Assembly (NCBI GenBank): GCA_018334495.1
Contig: JAGXLV010000003.1
Coordinates: forward strand, 40,302-104,301
DNA from: Oleiphilaceae bacterium
Lineage (GTDB): Bacteria > Pseudomonadota > Gammaproteobacteria > Pseudomonadales > Oleiphilaceae
Length of the DNA stretch: 64,000 nucleotides
Direction: 5' to 3'
Made by a program: the position numbers and the translations under genes. The notes under the pieces are model-generated. The model searched no databases and was not told where the DNA came from. It was given only the letters and a program-made list of their open reading frames with translations. Position 1 is the first letter of the stretch. The number at the start of each line of letters is the position of its first letter. Positions 18,614-29,504 of this stretch are shown piece after piece.

Positions 18614-18913
18614 ATGTACTACGCCATTCTTAGCGAAGACGTCGCTGACAGCCTGCCATTACGTCAATCAGCCCGTGAGGACCACATTGAGCGCCTGAAA
18701 GCGCTGAAAGCGGAAGGCCGCCTGCTGCTGGCCGGACCGCACCCCGCAATAGACTCGGACGAACCCAACGAAGCGGGCTTTACCGGCAGCCTGGTGGTCG
18801 CCGAGTTCGATTCCCTTGAAACCGCCCAGTCCTGGGCCGATGCCGATCCATACGTCGCGGCCGGTGTCTACCAGAGGGTTAACGTTAAGCCGTTCAAGCT
18901 GGTCCTGCCTTAA
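18614..18913 (+). CDS. YciI-family protein
   Basis: A 99-residue protein of the YCII fold, a dimeric ferredoxin-like barrel. [10 protein letters not shown] opens it, the R-x-x-H segment is in [11 protein letters not shown], and [11 protein letters not shown] and [16 protein letters not shown] are the other family landmarks with the conserved histidine and aspartate. AAGGAG lies upstream. The intracellular septation gene yciB that normally sits beside yciI in gammaproteobacteria is not here. The molecular activity of YciI is unclear. Confidence 0.88.
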   Translation: MYYAILSEDVADSLPLRQSAREDHIERLKALKAEGRLLLAGPHPAIDSDEPNEAGFTGSLVVAEFDSLETAQSWADADPYVAAGVYQRVNVKPFKLVLP

Positions 18914-19009
18914 ACCGGACCATGAGCGTTTTGTAACGTGACACAACTTGATCGCTTTGTGAACTGTGCGAGAATTGCGCTTTTGAAGCCTCCCCCAGGA
19001 ATTTTATCT

Positions 19010-19678
19010 GTGACTCGACTGCGCCTTTTTCTACTTATACTCCTGACGGCTGCGTGCCTGCCGGTCCATGGCAAAACCGTTTACATTGACGACACGCTGT
19101 ACGCGCCTGTTCGAAGCGGTGAGGGCACACAGTACCGAGTGCTGCATAACGGCGTTCGCAGCGGAACGCCGGTGGAGTTGCTGGAGCGCAGTGAATCCGG
19201 CTACAGCCGGGTCAGGACCCCCGATGGCATCGAAGGCTGGATTGTAAGCCGTTACCTGACCGAGCGCCCCATCGCCAAGGATCGACTCAACGCCATGGAA
19301 AAGGAACTCGAGCGGGCCAGGACCGGCCGCTCCGAGCTTCTTGACAGCTTGAAAGCGACCGAAGCCCAGCGCGATGAGCTTGTCGAAACCAAGAGCCGTC
19401 TCGAGCAACGGGTCGAATCGCTGTCAACCGAGCTGACAGACCTTAAAGAGATTTCATCCGATGCGGTAAACCTGAAGAACCGTAACGAAGAGCTTCTGGA
19501 CACCAGTCAGAAACTGCGCAACGATATGGAATTGTTGTTGGCGGAAAATGAAAGGCTCGAAGATAAAAGTGAATCCGACTTTATGCTCCTGGGTGCAGGG
19601 CTCGTGACTCTGGGAGTGATACTTGCCTTACTGGTGCCGGTTCTCAAGCCTTCCCGTAAAAACGACAACTGGGCCTGA
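19010..19678 (+). CDS. SH3-domain membrane protein (YgiM type, TIGR04211-like)
   Basis: From the GTG chosen the protein has 222 residues. An N-terminal signal sequence (LRLFLLILLTAACLPVHGK) is followed by a bacterial SH3 domain at about 26-90 (RSGEGTQYRVL... GWIVSRYLTERP). A long coiled coil follows at 95-185, with one membrane helix near the C-terminus (MLLGAGLVTLGVILALLVPVL) and a short basic tail. AGGA lies 9 nt before the GTG; an ATG 72 nt upstream adds residues that would hide the signal sequence and is less likely. The architecture matches the YgiM/SH3 family, whose job at the envelope is unknown. Confidence 0.87.
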   Translation: MTRLRLFLLILLTAACLPVHGKTVYIDDTLYAPVRSGEGTQYRVLHNGVRSGTPVELLERSESGYSRVRTPDGIEGWIVSRYLTERPIAKDRLNAMEKELERARTGRSELLDSLKATEAQRDELVETKSRLEQRVESLSTELTDLKEISSDAVNLKNRNEELLDTSQKLRNDMELLLAENERLEDKSESDFMLLGAGLVTLGVILALLVPVLKPSRKNDNWA

Positions 19679-19813
19679 ACGGCCACAGCTCATCCGGACG
19701 TGCGGGGCAGTGATCTGCCTCCGCAGACAGCTCGCGATACCACACAGAGTGCAAGCCCCCTTTAAAAAGCACTAAATATTTGGCGGCCGGCCTTTCTTAT
19801 ATCAGATTGTTCT

Positions 19814-19842
19814 TTGACTGCGTGAGCCTAAAAACCTATAAG
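19814..19842 (+). promoter_or_regulatory. Sigma-70 promoter upstream of the PilZ gene
   Basis: TTGACT (19814-19819) and TATAAG (19837-19842) lie 17 nt apart, each differing from consensus at one position. A transcript would start near 19849 and have a leader of about 94 nt before the PilZ ATG. Confidence 0.75.
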
Positions 19843-19942
19843 TAAGACGGGTCTCGAAGGCTGCGTCCTGAGAGGCACCTGAGTTGTGGGGCCTTGTGTC
19901 AAATGCGCCCTCTCAATAACAATGACTTAGGGCAGATGTTGT

Positions 19943-20245
19943 ATGTCTAACACGATGAAAGACTATTCGGAAAAACGCGACTTTCACCGAATGAGAGTGA
20001 ATTCGGAAATTCAGATTACCAGAAGCGACGGCCGGGTTCTGGCCGGTATATGCCGCGACCTGAGCGCCACAGGCATGCAGTTGTACGTGGAAGAGCCGAT
20101 CGAGGCGGGGGAAGAGCTGGTTACACTGATTCTATCAAACGACGACAACTTCCCCCCGTTCGAAAGTAGCGTAAGGGTGCTGCGGTCTGAAGCCGAAGGC
20201 TCGGGCTTTCTCCTGGGCACCGCGATCATTGAAGTGAAACGCTGA
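19943..20245 (+). CDS. PilZ-domain protein
   Basis: A 100-residue single PilZ domain, a c-di-GMP receptor fold. Both binding motifs are present: R-x-x-x-R at residues 12-16 (RDFHR) and D-x-S-x-x-G in CRDLSATGMQL. It should therefore bind c-di-GMP. There is no output domain, so it presumably acts by contact with a partner. The last six codons lie in a 149-bp tandem duplication that carries a second copy of this gene's end further downstream. Confidence 0.9.
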   Translation: MSNTMKDYSEKRDFHRMRVNSEIQITRSDGRVLAGICRDLSATGMQLYVEEPIEAGEELVTLILSNDDNFPPFESSVRVLRSEAEGSGFLLGTAIIEVKR

Positions 20246-20524
20246 ACTACGCTGGAGTCCGCCGCAACCCGGGCTCTGCCCCTGTACTCAGGCTGACCAG
20301 AGCCTGGAAGCCAGTCCGGCTAATGACGCAGGCCAGACAGGGGACAAATCACGAAACCGGGAGCGGTTTCTCCGACATTGAAGTGAAACGCTGAACTACC
20401 CTGGAGTCCGCCGCAACCCGGGCTCTGCCCCTGTACTCAGGCTGACCAGAGCCTGGAAACCAGTCCGGCTAATGACGCAGGCCAGACAGGGGACAAATCA
20501 CGAAACCGGGAGCGGTTTCTCCGA
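20227..20524. repeat. 149-bp tandem duplication between the PilZ gene and rraA
   Basis: Two head-to-tail copies, 20227-20375 and 20376-20524, differ at two positions (a G/C change soon after the PilZ stop, and a G/A change in the middle). Each copy holds the last six codons and stop of the PilZ gene, the convergent intergenic sequence, and the last nine codons and stop of rraA. Both real genes stay intact, one at each outer end. Each copy contains GGCTCTG/CAGAGCC and GAAACC/GGTTTC inverted repeats that may serve as terminators for both genes. Confidence 0.97.
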
Positions 20525-20980
20525 GACGATAATGCCGTTGTTGTCAGCATACAGATAATGTCCGGGCAGGAAATTCACGCCACCGAAGTTTACTGGCACG
20601 TTGAAATCCCCGACTCCGCGCTTTTCCGTTTTACGCGGGTGCGAGCCCAGCGCCTGAACGCCCAACGCGGTTTTGGCAATCACGTCCACGTCCCTGATGC
20701 AGCCGGAAATAATGAGCCCCGCCCAACCGTTTTCGGCGGCACTGACGGCGAGCATATCGCCCAACAGGGCCGCTCTTTTGGAGCCGCCACCGTCGACCAC
20801 CATGACCCGGCCATGACCCGGCAGATTCACCTGTTCTTTCACAACGGAATTGTCTTCGAAGCACTTGACGGTCACCATCTCCCCGCCAAATGCCTCAATG
20901 CCGCCATAGTTGCGAAAACCCGGCTCGACCACCAATACTTCAGGGTATTCATCGCATAGGTCGGGCGTCACGATGGCCAT
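20498..20980 (-). CDS. rraA: Regulator of ribonuclease activity RraA
   Basis: RraA binds the C-terminal region of RNase E in enterobacteria and inhibits it. The 160-residue protein begins [15 protein letters not shown], close to the family N-terminus, and has [19 protein letters not shown] and the [20 protein letters not shown] segment of the fold. GGGGAG precedes the ATG. A longer in-frame start 165 nt upstream would read into ppsA and is rejected. Related proteins without RNase E binding are aldolases, but this sequence fits the RraA subgroup. Its last nine codons are inside the tandem duplication. Confidence 0.94.
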   Translation of the reverse strand: MAIVTPDLCDEYPEVLVVEPGFRNYGGIEAFGGEMVTVKCFEDNSVVKEQVNLPGHGRVMVVDGGGSKRAALLGDMLAVSAAENGWAGLIISGCIRDVDVIAKTALGVQALGSHPRKTEKRGVGDFNVPVNFGGVNFLPGHYLYADNNGIIVSEKPLPVS

Positions 20981-21048
20981 GGTTTTTCTCCCCTTATCCA
21001 GAAACTTCAGAGCCTGTCGGCTTTCATTTACGGCCTTTGAGCCGGACC

Positions 21049-23424
21049 CTACCTGTTCACTTGTTCTTCCGCCAGAAAGAACCAGGTGTCCAACACGGAA
21101 TCCGGATTCAACGACACACTGTCGATGCCCTGATCCATCAGCCATTTGGCCAGGTCCGGGTGATCAGACGGGCCCTGACCACAGATGCCGACATACTTGT
21201 CCGCCTTTTTACAGGCCTGAATAGCGTTCGACAGCAGCGCCTTGACGGCATCGTTACGTTCATCGAACAGATGCGCCACTATGCCGGAATCCCGGTCCAG
21301 GCCAAGCGTGAGCTGGGTAAGGTCGTTGGAGCCAATGGAAAACCCGTCAAACGATTCCAGAAACTCATCCGCCAGGAGTGCGTTGGCCGGCAACTCACAC
21401 ATCATGATCAACCTGAGTCCGTTGTCACCGCGACGCAGGCCATTTTCGGCCAATAAATCAACAACCTGCCTTGCCTCACCAACGGTCCGGACAAAGGGCA
21501 CCATGATTTCAACGTTATCCAGCCCCATGTCATCACGGACTCGCTTGAGGGCGCGGCATTCCAGCTCGAAGCAATCCCGGAAGGTTTCGGAAATGTACCG
21601 TGACGCCCCCCGGAAACCCAGCATCGGGTTTTCTTCATCCGGCTCATAGAGCGTGCCGCCGATCAGATTGGCGTATTCATTGGACTTGAAATCGGACAGC
21701 CGCACGATCACTTTCTTGGGCGCGAAAGCGGCTGCCAGTGTCGAGATGCCTTCCACCAGCTTGTCGATGTAAAAGTCCACCGGCGAGCTGTAACCCGAGA
21801 TGCGTTTCTCGACCGCCTGACGGACGTCCTGGGGCAGGCCGTCAAAGTTGAGCAGGGCCTTGGGATGAACGCCGATCATCCGGTTAATGATGAATTCCAG
21901 TCGCGCCAGGCCCACCCCGGCATTGGGCAGGGACTGAAAATCAAAGGCTCTGTCCGGATTGCCCACATTCATCATGATTTTGAACGGGATGTCCGGCATG
22001 GAATCAATGGTGTTTTCACGCAGTTCAAAGTCGAGCTGGCCCTCGTAGATAAGCCCGGTGTCACCCTCGGCACAGGAGACCGTCACCAGCTGCTTGTCCT
22101 TCAGCACTTCGGTGGCGTCACCACAACCCACCACCGCCGGAATGCCCAGTTCCCGGGCGATAATGGCCGCGTGACAGGTTCTGCCGCCACGGTCCGTGAC
22201 AATCGCGGAGGCGCGCTTCATGACCGGCTCCCAATCCGGGTCGGTCATGTCCGTCACCAGGACATCGCCCGGTAAAACACGGTCCATTTCATTAATGCTG
22301 GTAACGATCTTGACCGGCCCGCTGCCAATCTTGTGTCCGATGCTGCGCCCTTCCACAATGACCTTGCCCTGCTCATTGAGCAGGTAACGCTCCATGACAT
22401 TGGCCGCGACCCGGCTTTTGACCGTTTCGGGCCGGGCCTGGACGATGTAGATGCGGCCATCGTCGCCATCTTTCGCCCATTCAATATCCATGGGGCGTTT
22501 GTAGTGGGCTTCGATAATCATGGCCTGTTTGGCCAACTCGGACACTTCGGCATCGTTAATACAGAATCGGCCACGGTCTTCGGGATCTACCTGAACCGTA
22601 TCCACCGAGCTGCCGGCACTCTGGTTACCGGCATAGACCATCTTGATGGCCTTGCTGCCCAGGTTGCGCCTTAAGACGGCTGGCCGGTTATTGGCCAGGG
22701 TGGCCTTGTGCACATAAAACTCATCGGGGTTCACTGCGCCCTGCACCACCGTTTCACCCAGGCCATAAGAAGCCGTGATAAAGACCACGCCGTCAAAGCC
22801 GGATTCGGTGTCCATGGTGAACATGACGCCGCTCGCCGCGGTCTCGCTGCGCACCATTTTCTGGATGCCGGCGGACAATGCCACCAGGCCATGATCGAAG
22901 CCCTGGTGAACCCGATAGGAAATGGCGCGATCGTTGAAAAGGGAGGCAAAGACTTCCTTGACTGCGATTTTGACCTGGGCCAGGCCGACAATATTCAGAA
23001 AGGTTTCCTGCTGGCCGGCGAAAGACGCATCGGGCAGGTCTTCAGCGGTCGCCGACGAGCGCACGGCGACGGCCATGGCGTCATTATCCTGGCGCAGCTC
23101 GTCGTAGGCGGCTTCCAGGGCCTGCTCAAGGGATTGCGGTAGCGGCGTGTCTATTACCCACTGCCGAATCCGGGCACCGACACGGGCCAGTTCGTTGACG
23201 TCGTTCACGTCGAGCGTGTCCAGGGCGCTGTCAATGCGCTCTTTGAGGCCGTCTTTGGCAAGGAACTCACGGTAGGCGTGGGCGGTCGTGGCAAAGCCGC
23301 CGGGGACCGAGACTCCCGCATTGGCCAGATTGCTGATCATTTCCCCCAGTGAGGCATTTTTACCGCCCACCCGATCAACATCAGACATGCCTGATTCCTT
23401 GAACCAGATAATGTAGTCTTCCAA
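21049..23424 (-). CDS. ppsA: Phosphoenolpyruvate synthase (copy 1, next to ppsR)
   Basis: PEP synthase makes PEP from pyruvate with ATP giving AMP and phosphate, the entry to gluconeogenesis. The 791-residue protein has the ATP-grasp N-terminal domain ([32 protein letters not shown]), the phosphohistidine domain with [21 protein letters not shown], and the TIM barrel with [18 protein letters not shown] and the catalytic cysteine in [12 protein letters not shown]. The start is TTG behind AGGGG. The divergent neighbour is its regulator ppsR, which marks this as the main copy. A second ppsA lies in the carbohydrate region. Confidence 0.97.
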   Translation of the reverse strand: MEDYIIWFKESGMSDVDRVGGKNASLGEMISNLANAGVSVPGGFATTAHAYREFLAKDGLKERIDSALDTLDVNDVNELARVGARIRQWVIDTPLPQSLEQALEAAYDELRQDNDAMAVAVRSSATAEDLPDASFAGQQETFLNIVGLAQVKIAVKEVFASLFNDRAISYRVHQGFDHGLVALSAGIQKMVRSETAASGVMFTMDTESGFDGVVFITASYGLGETVVQGAVNPDEFYVHKATLANNRPAVLRRNLGSKAIKMVYAGNQSAGSSVDTVQVDPEDRGRFCINDAEVSELAKQAMIIEAHYKRPMDIEWAKDGDDGRIYIVQARPETVKSRVAANVMERYLLNEQGKVIVEGRSIGHKIGSGPVKIVTSINEMDRVLPGDVLVTDMTDPDWEPVMKRASAIVTDRGGRTCHAAIIARELGIPAVVGCGDATEVLKDKQLVTVSCAEGDTGLIYEGQLDFELRENTIDSMPDIPFKIMMNVGNPDRAFDFQSLPNAGVGLARLEFIINRMIGVHPKALLNFDGLPQDVRQAVEKRISGYSSPVDFYIDKLVEGISTLAAAFAPKKVIVRLSDFKSNEYANLIGGTLYEPDEENPMLGFRGASRYISETFRDCFELECRALKRVRDDMGLDNVEIMVPFVRTVGEARQVVDLLAENGLRRGDNGLRLIMMCELPANALLADEFLESFDGFSIGSNDLTQLTLGLDRDSGIVAHLFDERNDAVKALLSNAIQACKKADKYVGICGQGPSDHPDLAKWLMDQGIDSVSLNPDSVLDTWFFLAEEQVNR

Positions 23425-23469
23425 AGCGCATCCCCTTTAAAGTCTGTGTGTCAAAAAGCGATGGCTGTG

Positions 23470-23488
23470 CTGTCTGGCAACCAGACAG
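23470..23488. repeat. Inverted repeat in the ppsA-ppsR divergent region
   Basis: CTGTCTGG (23470-23477) and CCAGACAG (23481-23488) form a perfect 8-bp stem around CAA, 46 nt upstream of the ppsA start. It may be an operator or an RNA hairpin in the ppsA leader. A direct repeat AACGCCGTT, two copies 14 nt apart, lies in front of ppsR near 23583-23606. Confidence 0.5.
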
Positions 23489-23655
23489 GACACGAACATC
23501 ACCCTGGCACTCTCGTACTCGCTGCGTATCATACTGTAAGCTGAGATAATTACCTAGAAGCCACCAGCCCGAAACATGCGGGCAACGCCGTTTTGACAAC
23601 GCCGTTATGTCTATGTTCTACGGCCGAAAACGCCAAAAAGGAGTCTCTACCGGTC

Positions 23656-24471
23656 ATGAAACGAACCGCTTTTTTCATCTCTGACGGCACCGGCCTGACC
23701 GCCGAGGCACTGGGCAACAGCCTGCTCGCCCAGTTCGAAAAAATAGAATTCGAAAAAATCACCGTGCCTTATATCGACACGGTTGAAAAGGCCAGAGATG
23801 TGGTTGCCCGCATCAATAGCTCGGCCGATATGAATCCGGACAAGCCCTTGGTGTTCGACACTATTGTTGACAATACCATTCGCCAGATCATCGCAGAAGC
23901 CGACGGCTTCATGATCGACATTTTCGGCACCTTCCTCAGTCCACTGGAAACCGAATTGCAGGCCTCCTCGTCCTACACCGTGGGGCGCACTCATGCCATC
24001 AATAACAACACACGTTATGAAGAGCGGATTCATGCGGTCAACTTTGCCCTGGACAACGATGACGGGGCCCGCACCCGGCATTACGATGAGGCCGACCTGA
24101 TCCTGGTTGGCGCTTCCCGCAGTGGCAAAACCCCCACCTGCCTGTATCTGGCACTGCAATACGGCATCAAGGCGGCGAACTACCCCATCACCGAAGAAGA
24201 TCTGGACGACCAAAAGCTGCCGGCGCCACTGCGCGCCTATAAAGAAAAGATTTTCGGGCTTACCATCAAGCCGGAACGGCTGGCCAACATCCGTGATGAA
24301 CGTCGGCCCAATTCCCGTTATTCGTCGCTGAAGCAGTGTCTGATGGAAGTGGAGGAGATTGAAACCATGTATCGGCGCAATCGTATCCCCTTCATGAACA
24401 CGACAACCGCTTCCGTGGAGGAGATTTCCACGCGAATCATGGTCACGACCGGCTTGAGACGCAACCGCTAA
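23656..24471 (+). CDS. ppsR: PEP synthase regulatory protein (kinase/pyrophosphorylase)
   Basis: PpsR (DUF299) switches PEP synthase off by ADP-dependent phosphorylation of a threonine beside the catalytic histidine, and on again by phosphate-dependent removal. The 271-residue protein starts [20 protein letters not shown]. The P-loop [11 protein letters not shown] is at about 151-161. The ATG at 23656 fits the family; AAGGAG lies 12 nt upstream, a little far. The stop codon itself forms the loop of an intrinsic terminator. It is divergent from ppsA copy 1. Confidence 0.95.
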   Translation: MKRTAFFISDGTGLTAEALGNSLLAQFEKIEFEKITVPYIDTVEKARDVVARINSSADMNPDKPLVFDTIVDNTIRQIIAEADGFMIDIFGTFLSPLETELQASSSYTVGRTHAINNNTRYEERIHAVNFALDNDDGARTRHYDEADLILVGASRSGKTPTCLYLALQYGIKAANYPITEEDLDDQKLPAPLRAYKEKIFGLTIKPERLANIRDERRPNSRYSSLKQCLMEVEEIETMYRRNRIPFMNTTTASVEEISTRIMVTTGLRRNR

Positions 24472-24489
24472 GCGGTTGCGTCTGCTTTT
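24458..24489 (+). terminator. Intrinsic terminator built around the ppsR stop codon
   Basis: GACGCAACCGC (24458-24468) pairs perfectly with GCGGTTGCGTC (24472-24482); the 3-nt loop is the TAA stop codon. TGCTTTT follows. The last codons of ppsR therefore make the 5' arm. Confidence 0.9.
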
Positions 24490-24510
24490 CCGTTCACATC
24501 AGAACCGTCG

Positions 24511-27435
<2,925 letters not shown>

Positions 27436-27561
27436 TCAAATATCCTGTCGGTCTGTACTGAAGGTGTATAGGTTAACATGCCATTTCGATTATCATGCAG
27501 GTGTACCTGTTCACACTACTGGAACGCAAGCACTTTTCCAGGCTGAGGAACCCGGACCAAC

Positions 27562-28173
27562 ATGACTGACTATCCCCGTAAGGGCACAGGCCTTACCGAC
27601 CCCGATGCAACCTCCCCGGTACCGGATGGGGAAATGCCCGCCCAGGAAGGTCGACACGCTGACACCTCCGCCGCGGACGCGAACTCCGGGCCGGGGCGGG
27701 AGCCCGGGCCGGAAGCCGACCCGGATCGTCCTGTGCCTCGAGTCACCACCCCCAACGTGGCGGCCTACTGGGCCGCCCGAAGGGATTACCTCGCCAGTGT
27801 CCGCAAGGTGCCTGAGTTACGGCAACGGTTCGTGCGCGCACTGGCTCTGTATACGCTTCGGCGCATGCTTTGGTCTTTCGGTTTTTTCCCGATTTTCATT
27901 GCCTTCTGGGTGCCGCTGGTGATGGCCAATTTCAATCCTGTGATTGTAGCCGGCGAGTTAATGCCCGCCCTCCAGGAATTTCTCAATGCCAATCCCGAGG
28001 CTCAGGCCAATATGATCAGCCGGTTGTTGACGGCCTGGTTGTCTGTGGGCTTTTTCTTCCTGGTTTTTGATTTTGTGCTAACGCCCTTCCGATCACCCTA
28101 TCAATACGAAGCCGACGTCTACATGCGAGTCTGGGCCAGAGAAAATTACCATCAAACAGCAGACAGCGCCTGA
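27562..28173 (+). CDS. Hypothetical two-helix membrane protein
   Basis: I do not recognise this 203-residue protein. The first 60 residues are Pro/Asp/Gly-rich and probably disordered. Two hydrophobic spans follow, at about 104-125 (LWSFGFFPIFIAFWVPLVMANF) read in part, and 158-180 (LLTAWLSVGFFFLVFDFVL), separated by a short helical loop. AGG lies before the ATG. It is divergent from the M16C peptidase and precedes the QueD-like gene by 120 bp. Codon use resembles its neighbours, so it is likely a real gene. Confidence 0.7.
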   Translation: MTDYPRKGTGLTDPDATSPVPDGEMPAQEGRHADTSAADANSGPGREPGPEADPDRPVPRVTTPNVAAYWAARRDYLASVRKVPELRQRFVRALALYTLRRMLWSFGFFPIFIAFWVPLVMANFNPVIVAGELMPALQEFLNANPEAQANMISRLLTAWLSVGFFFLVFDFVLTPFRSPYQYEADVYMRVWARENYHQTADSA

Positions 28174-28293
28174 GAGCCGACATACTGATTTTTCACTCAG
28201 CCTGATCGTTTTTTGTTAGAATCCGGACCAATTCAAGCATCCTTTGTCGGCCGGGAACAAGCTGGCGGAGTCACTTTCTAGCGGATTTACTCA

Positions 28294-29145
28294 ATGAACC
28301 ATCTTTTTGTCGACAACCTCACCGTCATCGATTTCGCCTATCTTGACCCGGACCGGGGCCTGGTGGGCGAGAGCTGGATTGCCGATGTGGTACTGGGTGG
28401 CGAGCTGGACGATCAAGGCATGGTTTTCGATTTCAGCGACGTCAAGAAAACCATCAAACGCGTCATTGATGAACGGGTGGACCATCGCCTGGTAGTTCCC
28501 ACCGACCACCCCGGCCTGACCGTTGATCCCGCGGCGCCCAACACTCTGACCTGGACCCTGACGGACGGCAGCCGCATCGTCCACCGCGGTCCGCGCGAAG
28601 CCTTTGTGATGGTATCGGGCGAAACCCTGACAACCTCTGCCGTTGCCGGGCTGCTGGAGGCCGAGCTGAGCGCAGTGCTGCCGGATAACGTGAAAAGCAT
28701 CCGGGTTGGCCTGAGAGAAGAGGACATCGACGGCGCCTATTATCATTACGTCCACGGCCTCAAAAAGCATCGGGGCAATTGCCAGCGTATCGCTCATGGC
28801 CACCGTTCACCGATTCGAATCCGCCGCAACGGCCAGCGTGACCCGGCACTGGAACAGACCTGGGCGCAGCGCTGGCGCGACATCTATGTCGGCACCGAGG
28901 AGGACGTCAGCGAACGCTTGACGGATCCGGACGGAACCCAGTACGTCGCCTTCGAGTACCAGGCCAATCAGGGCGACTTTCACCTGACGCTGCCGGCAAG
29001 CCGCGTCTACATGATGCAGACCGACACCACCGTGGAATTGATCGCCTCTCACATCGCGGACCAGTGCAAAGCGGAACGGCCCGGCGAACGAATCCAGGTC
29101 CGGGCTTTTGAAGGCGTGGGCAAAGGGGCTCTGGCCGAACGCTGA
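28294..29145 (+). CDS. Two-domain 6-pyruvoyl/6-carboxytetrahydropterin synthase-like protein
   Basis: The 283-residue protein appears to hold two tunnelling-fold halves. The first (about 1-145) has GMVFDFSDVKKTIKRVIDERVDHRLV, the DF and LDH part of QueD, but no zinc histidines at its start. The second (about 150-283) has HRGNCQRIAHGH with a cysteine (C163) and the H-x-H pair (H168, H170) arranged as in QueD's catalytic and zinc site, and ends in VRAFEG, like the C-terminal glutamate region. QueD proper has about 120 residues. The reaction is uncertain: a pterin or 7-deazaguanine step is possible. A strong terminator follows. Confidence 0.75.
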   Translation: MNHLFVDNLTVIDFAYLDPDRGLVGESWIADVVLGGELDDQGMVFDFSDVKKTIKRVIDERVDHRLVVPTDHPGLTVDPAAPNTLTWTLTDGSRIVHRGPREAFVMVSGETLTTSAVAGLLEAELSAVLPDNVKSIRVGLREEDIDGAYYHYVHGLKKHRGNCQRIAHGHRSPIRIRRNGQRDPALEQTWAQRWRDIYVGTEEDVSERLTDPDGTQYVAFEYQANQGDFHLTLPASRVYMMQTDTTVELIASHIADQCKAERPGERIQVRAFEGVGKGALAER

Positions 29146-29189
29146 CGGCGCGGCTACCAAAACAGGACAAACAAAACGGACAGACACAA

Positions 29190-29214
29190 AAAAACCGCCA
29201 GAAGGCGGTTTTTT
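29190..29214. terminator. Bidirectional intrinsic terminator
   Basis: AAAAACCGCC pairs with GGCGGTTTTT around AGAA, with T runs in both reading directions. It can stop the QueD-like gene on the plus strand and the tRNA-Glu transcript on the minus strand. Confidence 0.92.
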
Positions 29215-29250
29215 TGATGGAAACTGGCCGATGCCAGTCTCCGGGAATAG

Positions 29251-29326
29251 TGGCGTCCCCTACCGGGTTCGAACCGGTGTTACCGCCGTGAAAGGGCGGT
29301 GTCCTAGGCCACTAGACGAAGGGGAC
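29251..29326 (-). tRNA. tRNA-Glu (anticodon TTC)
   Basis: The 76-nt gene reads GTCCCCT on the acceptor 5' side and AGGGGAC on the 3' side, then discriminator G and an encoded CCA. The anticodon loop is CTTTCAC with TTC at 29290-29292, and the T-loop reads GGTTCGAACC. It lies 8 nt after tRNA-Ala and most likely shares its transcript. Confidence 0.97.
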
Positions 29327-29334
29327 ACAAAAAT

Positions 29335-29410
29335 TGGTGGAGCCAGACGGGATCGAACCGTCGACCTCGACGCTGCCAGCGTCGCGCTCTCCCAGCTGAG
29401 CTATGGCCCC
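29335..29410 (-). tRNA. tRNA-Ala (anticodon GGC)
   Basis: GGGGCCA pairs with TGGCTCC, with the third pair a G-T (G3-U70), the known alanine identity element. The anticodon loop is CTGGCAG (GGC), and CCA is encoded. The order gltX, tRNA-Ala, tRNA-Glu is common in Pseudomonas and relatives. Confidence 0.97.
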
Positions 29411-29424
29411 ATCAACGGAGCGCT

Positions 29425-29453
29425 ATATTAGTGATCGCCCGGCACTCCGTCAA
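29425..29453 (-). promoter_or_regulatory. Promoter of the tRNA-Ala/tRNA-Glu pair
   Basis: On the minus strand TTGACG (29448-29453) and TAATAT (29425-29430) are 17 nt apart. A GC-rich AGCGCTCC follows the -10 box, the discriminator type found at stringently controlled stable-RNA promoters. The start would be near 29418, 8 nt before tRNA-Ala. Confidence 0.82.
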
Positions 29454-29504
29454 CCCCTGGTAACCGCTTTTATCCAATACCGCCCAAAACTTTGCGGGTT
29501 CTGA

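Noticed and set aside
20227..20524. Insertion sequence or mobile element at the 149-bp repeat
   Set aside because: There are no terminal inverted repeats, target duplication or transposase; both units derive from the local gene ends.
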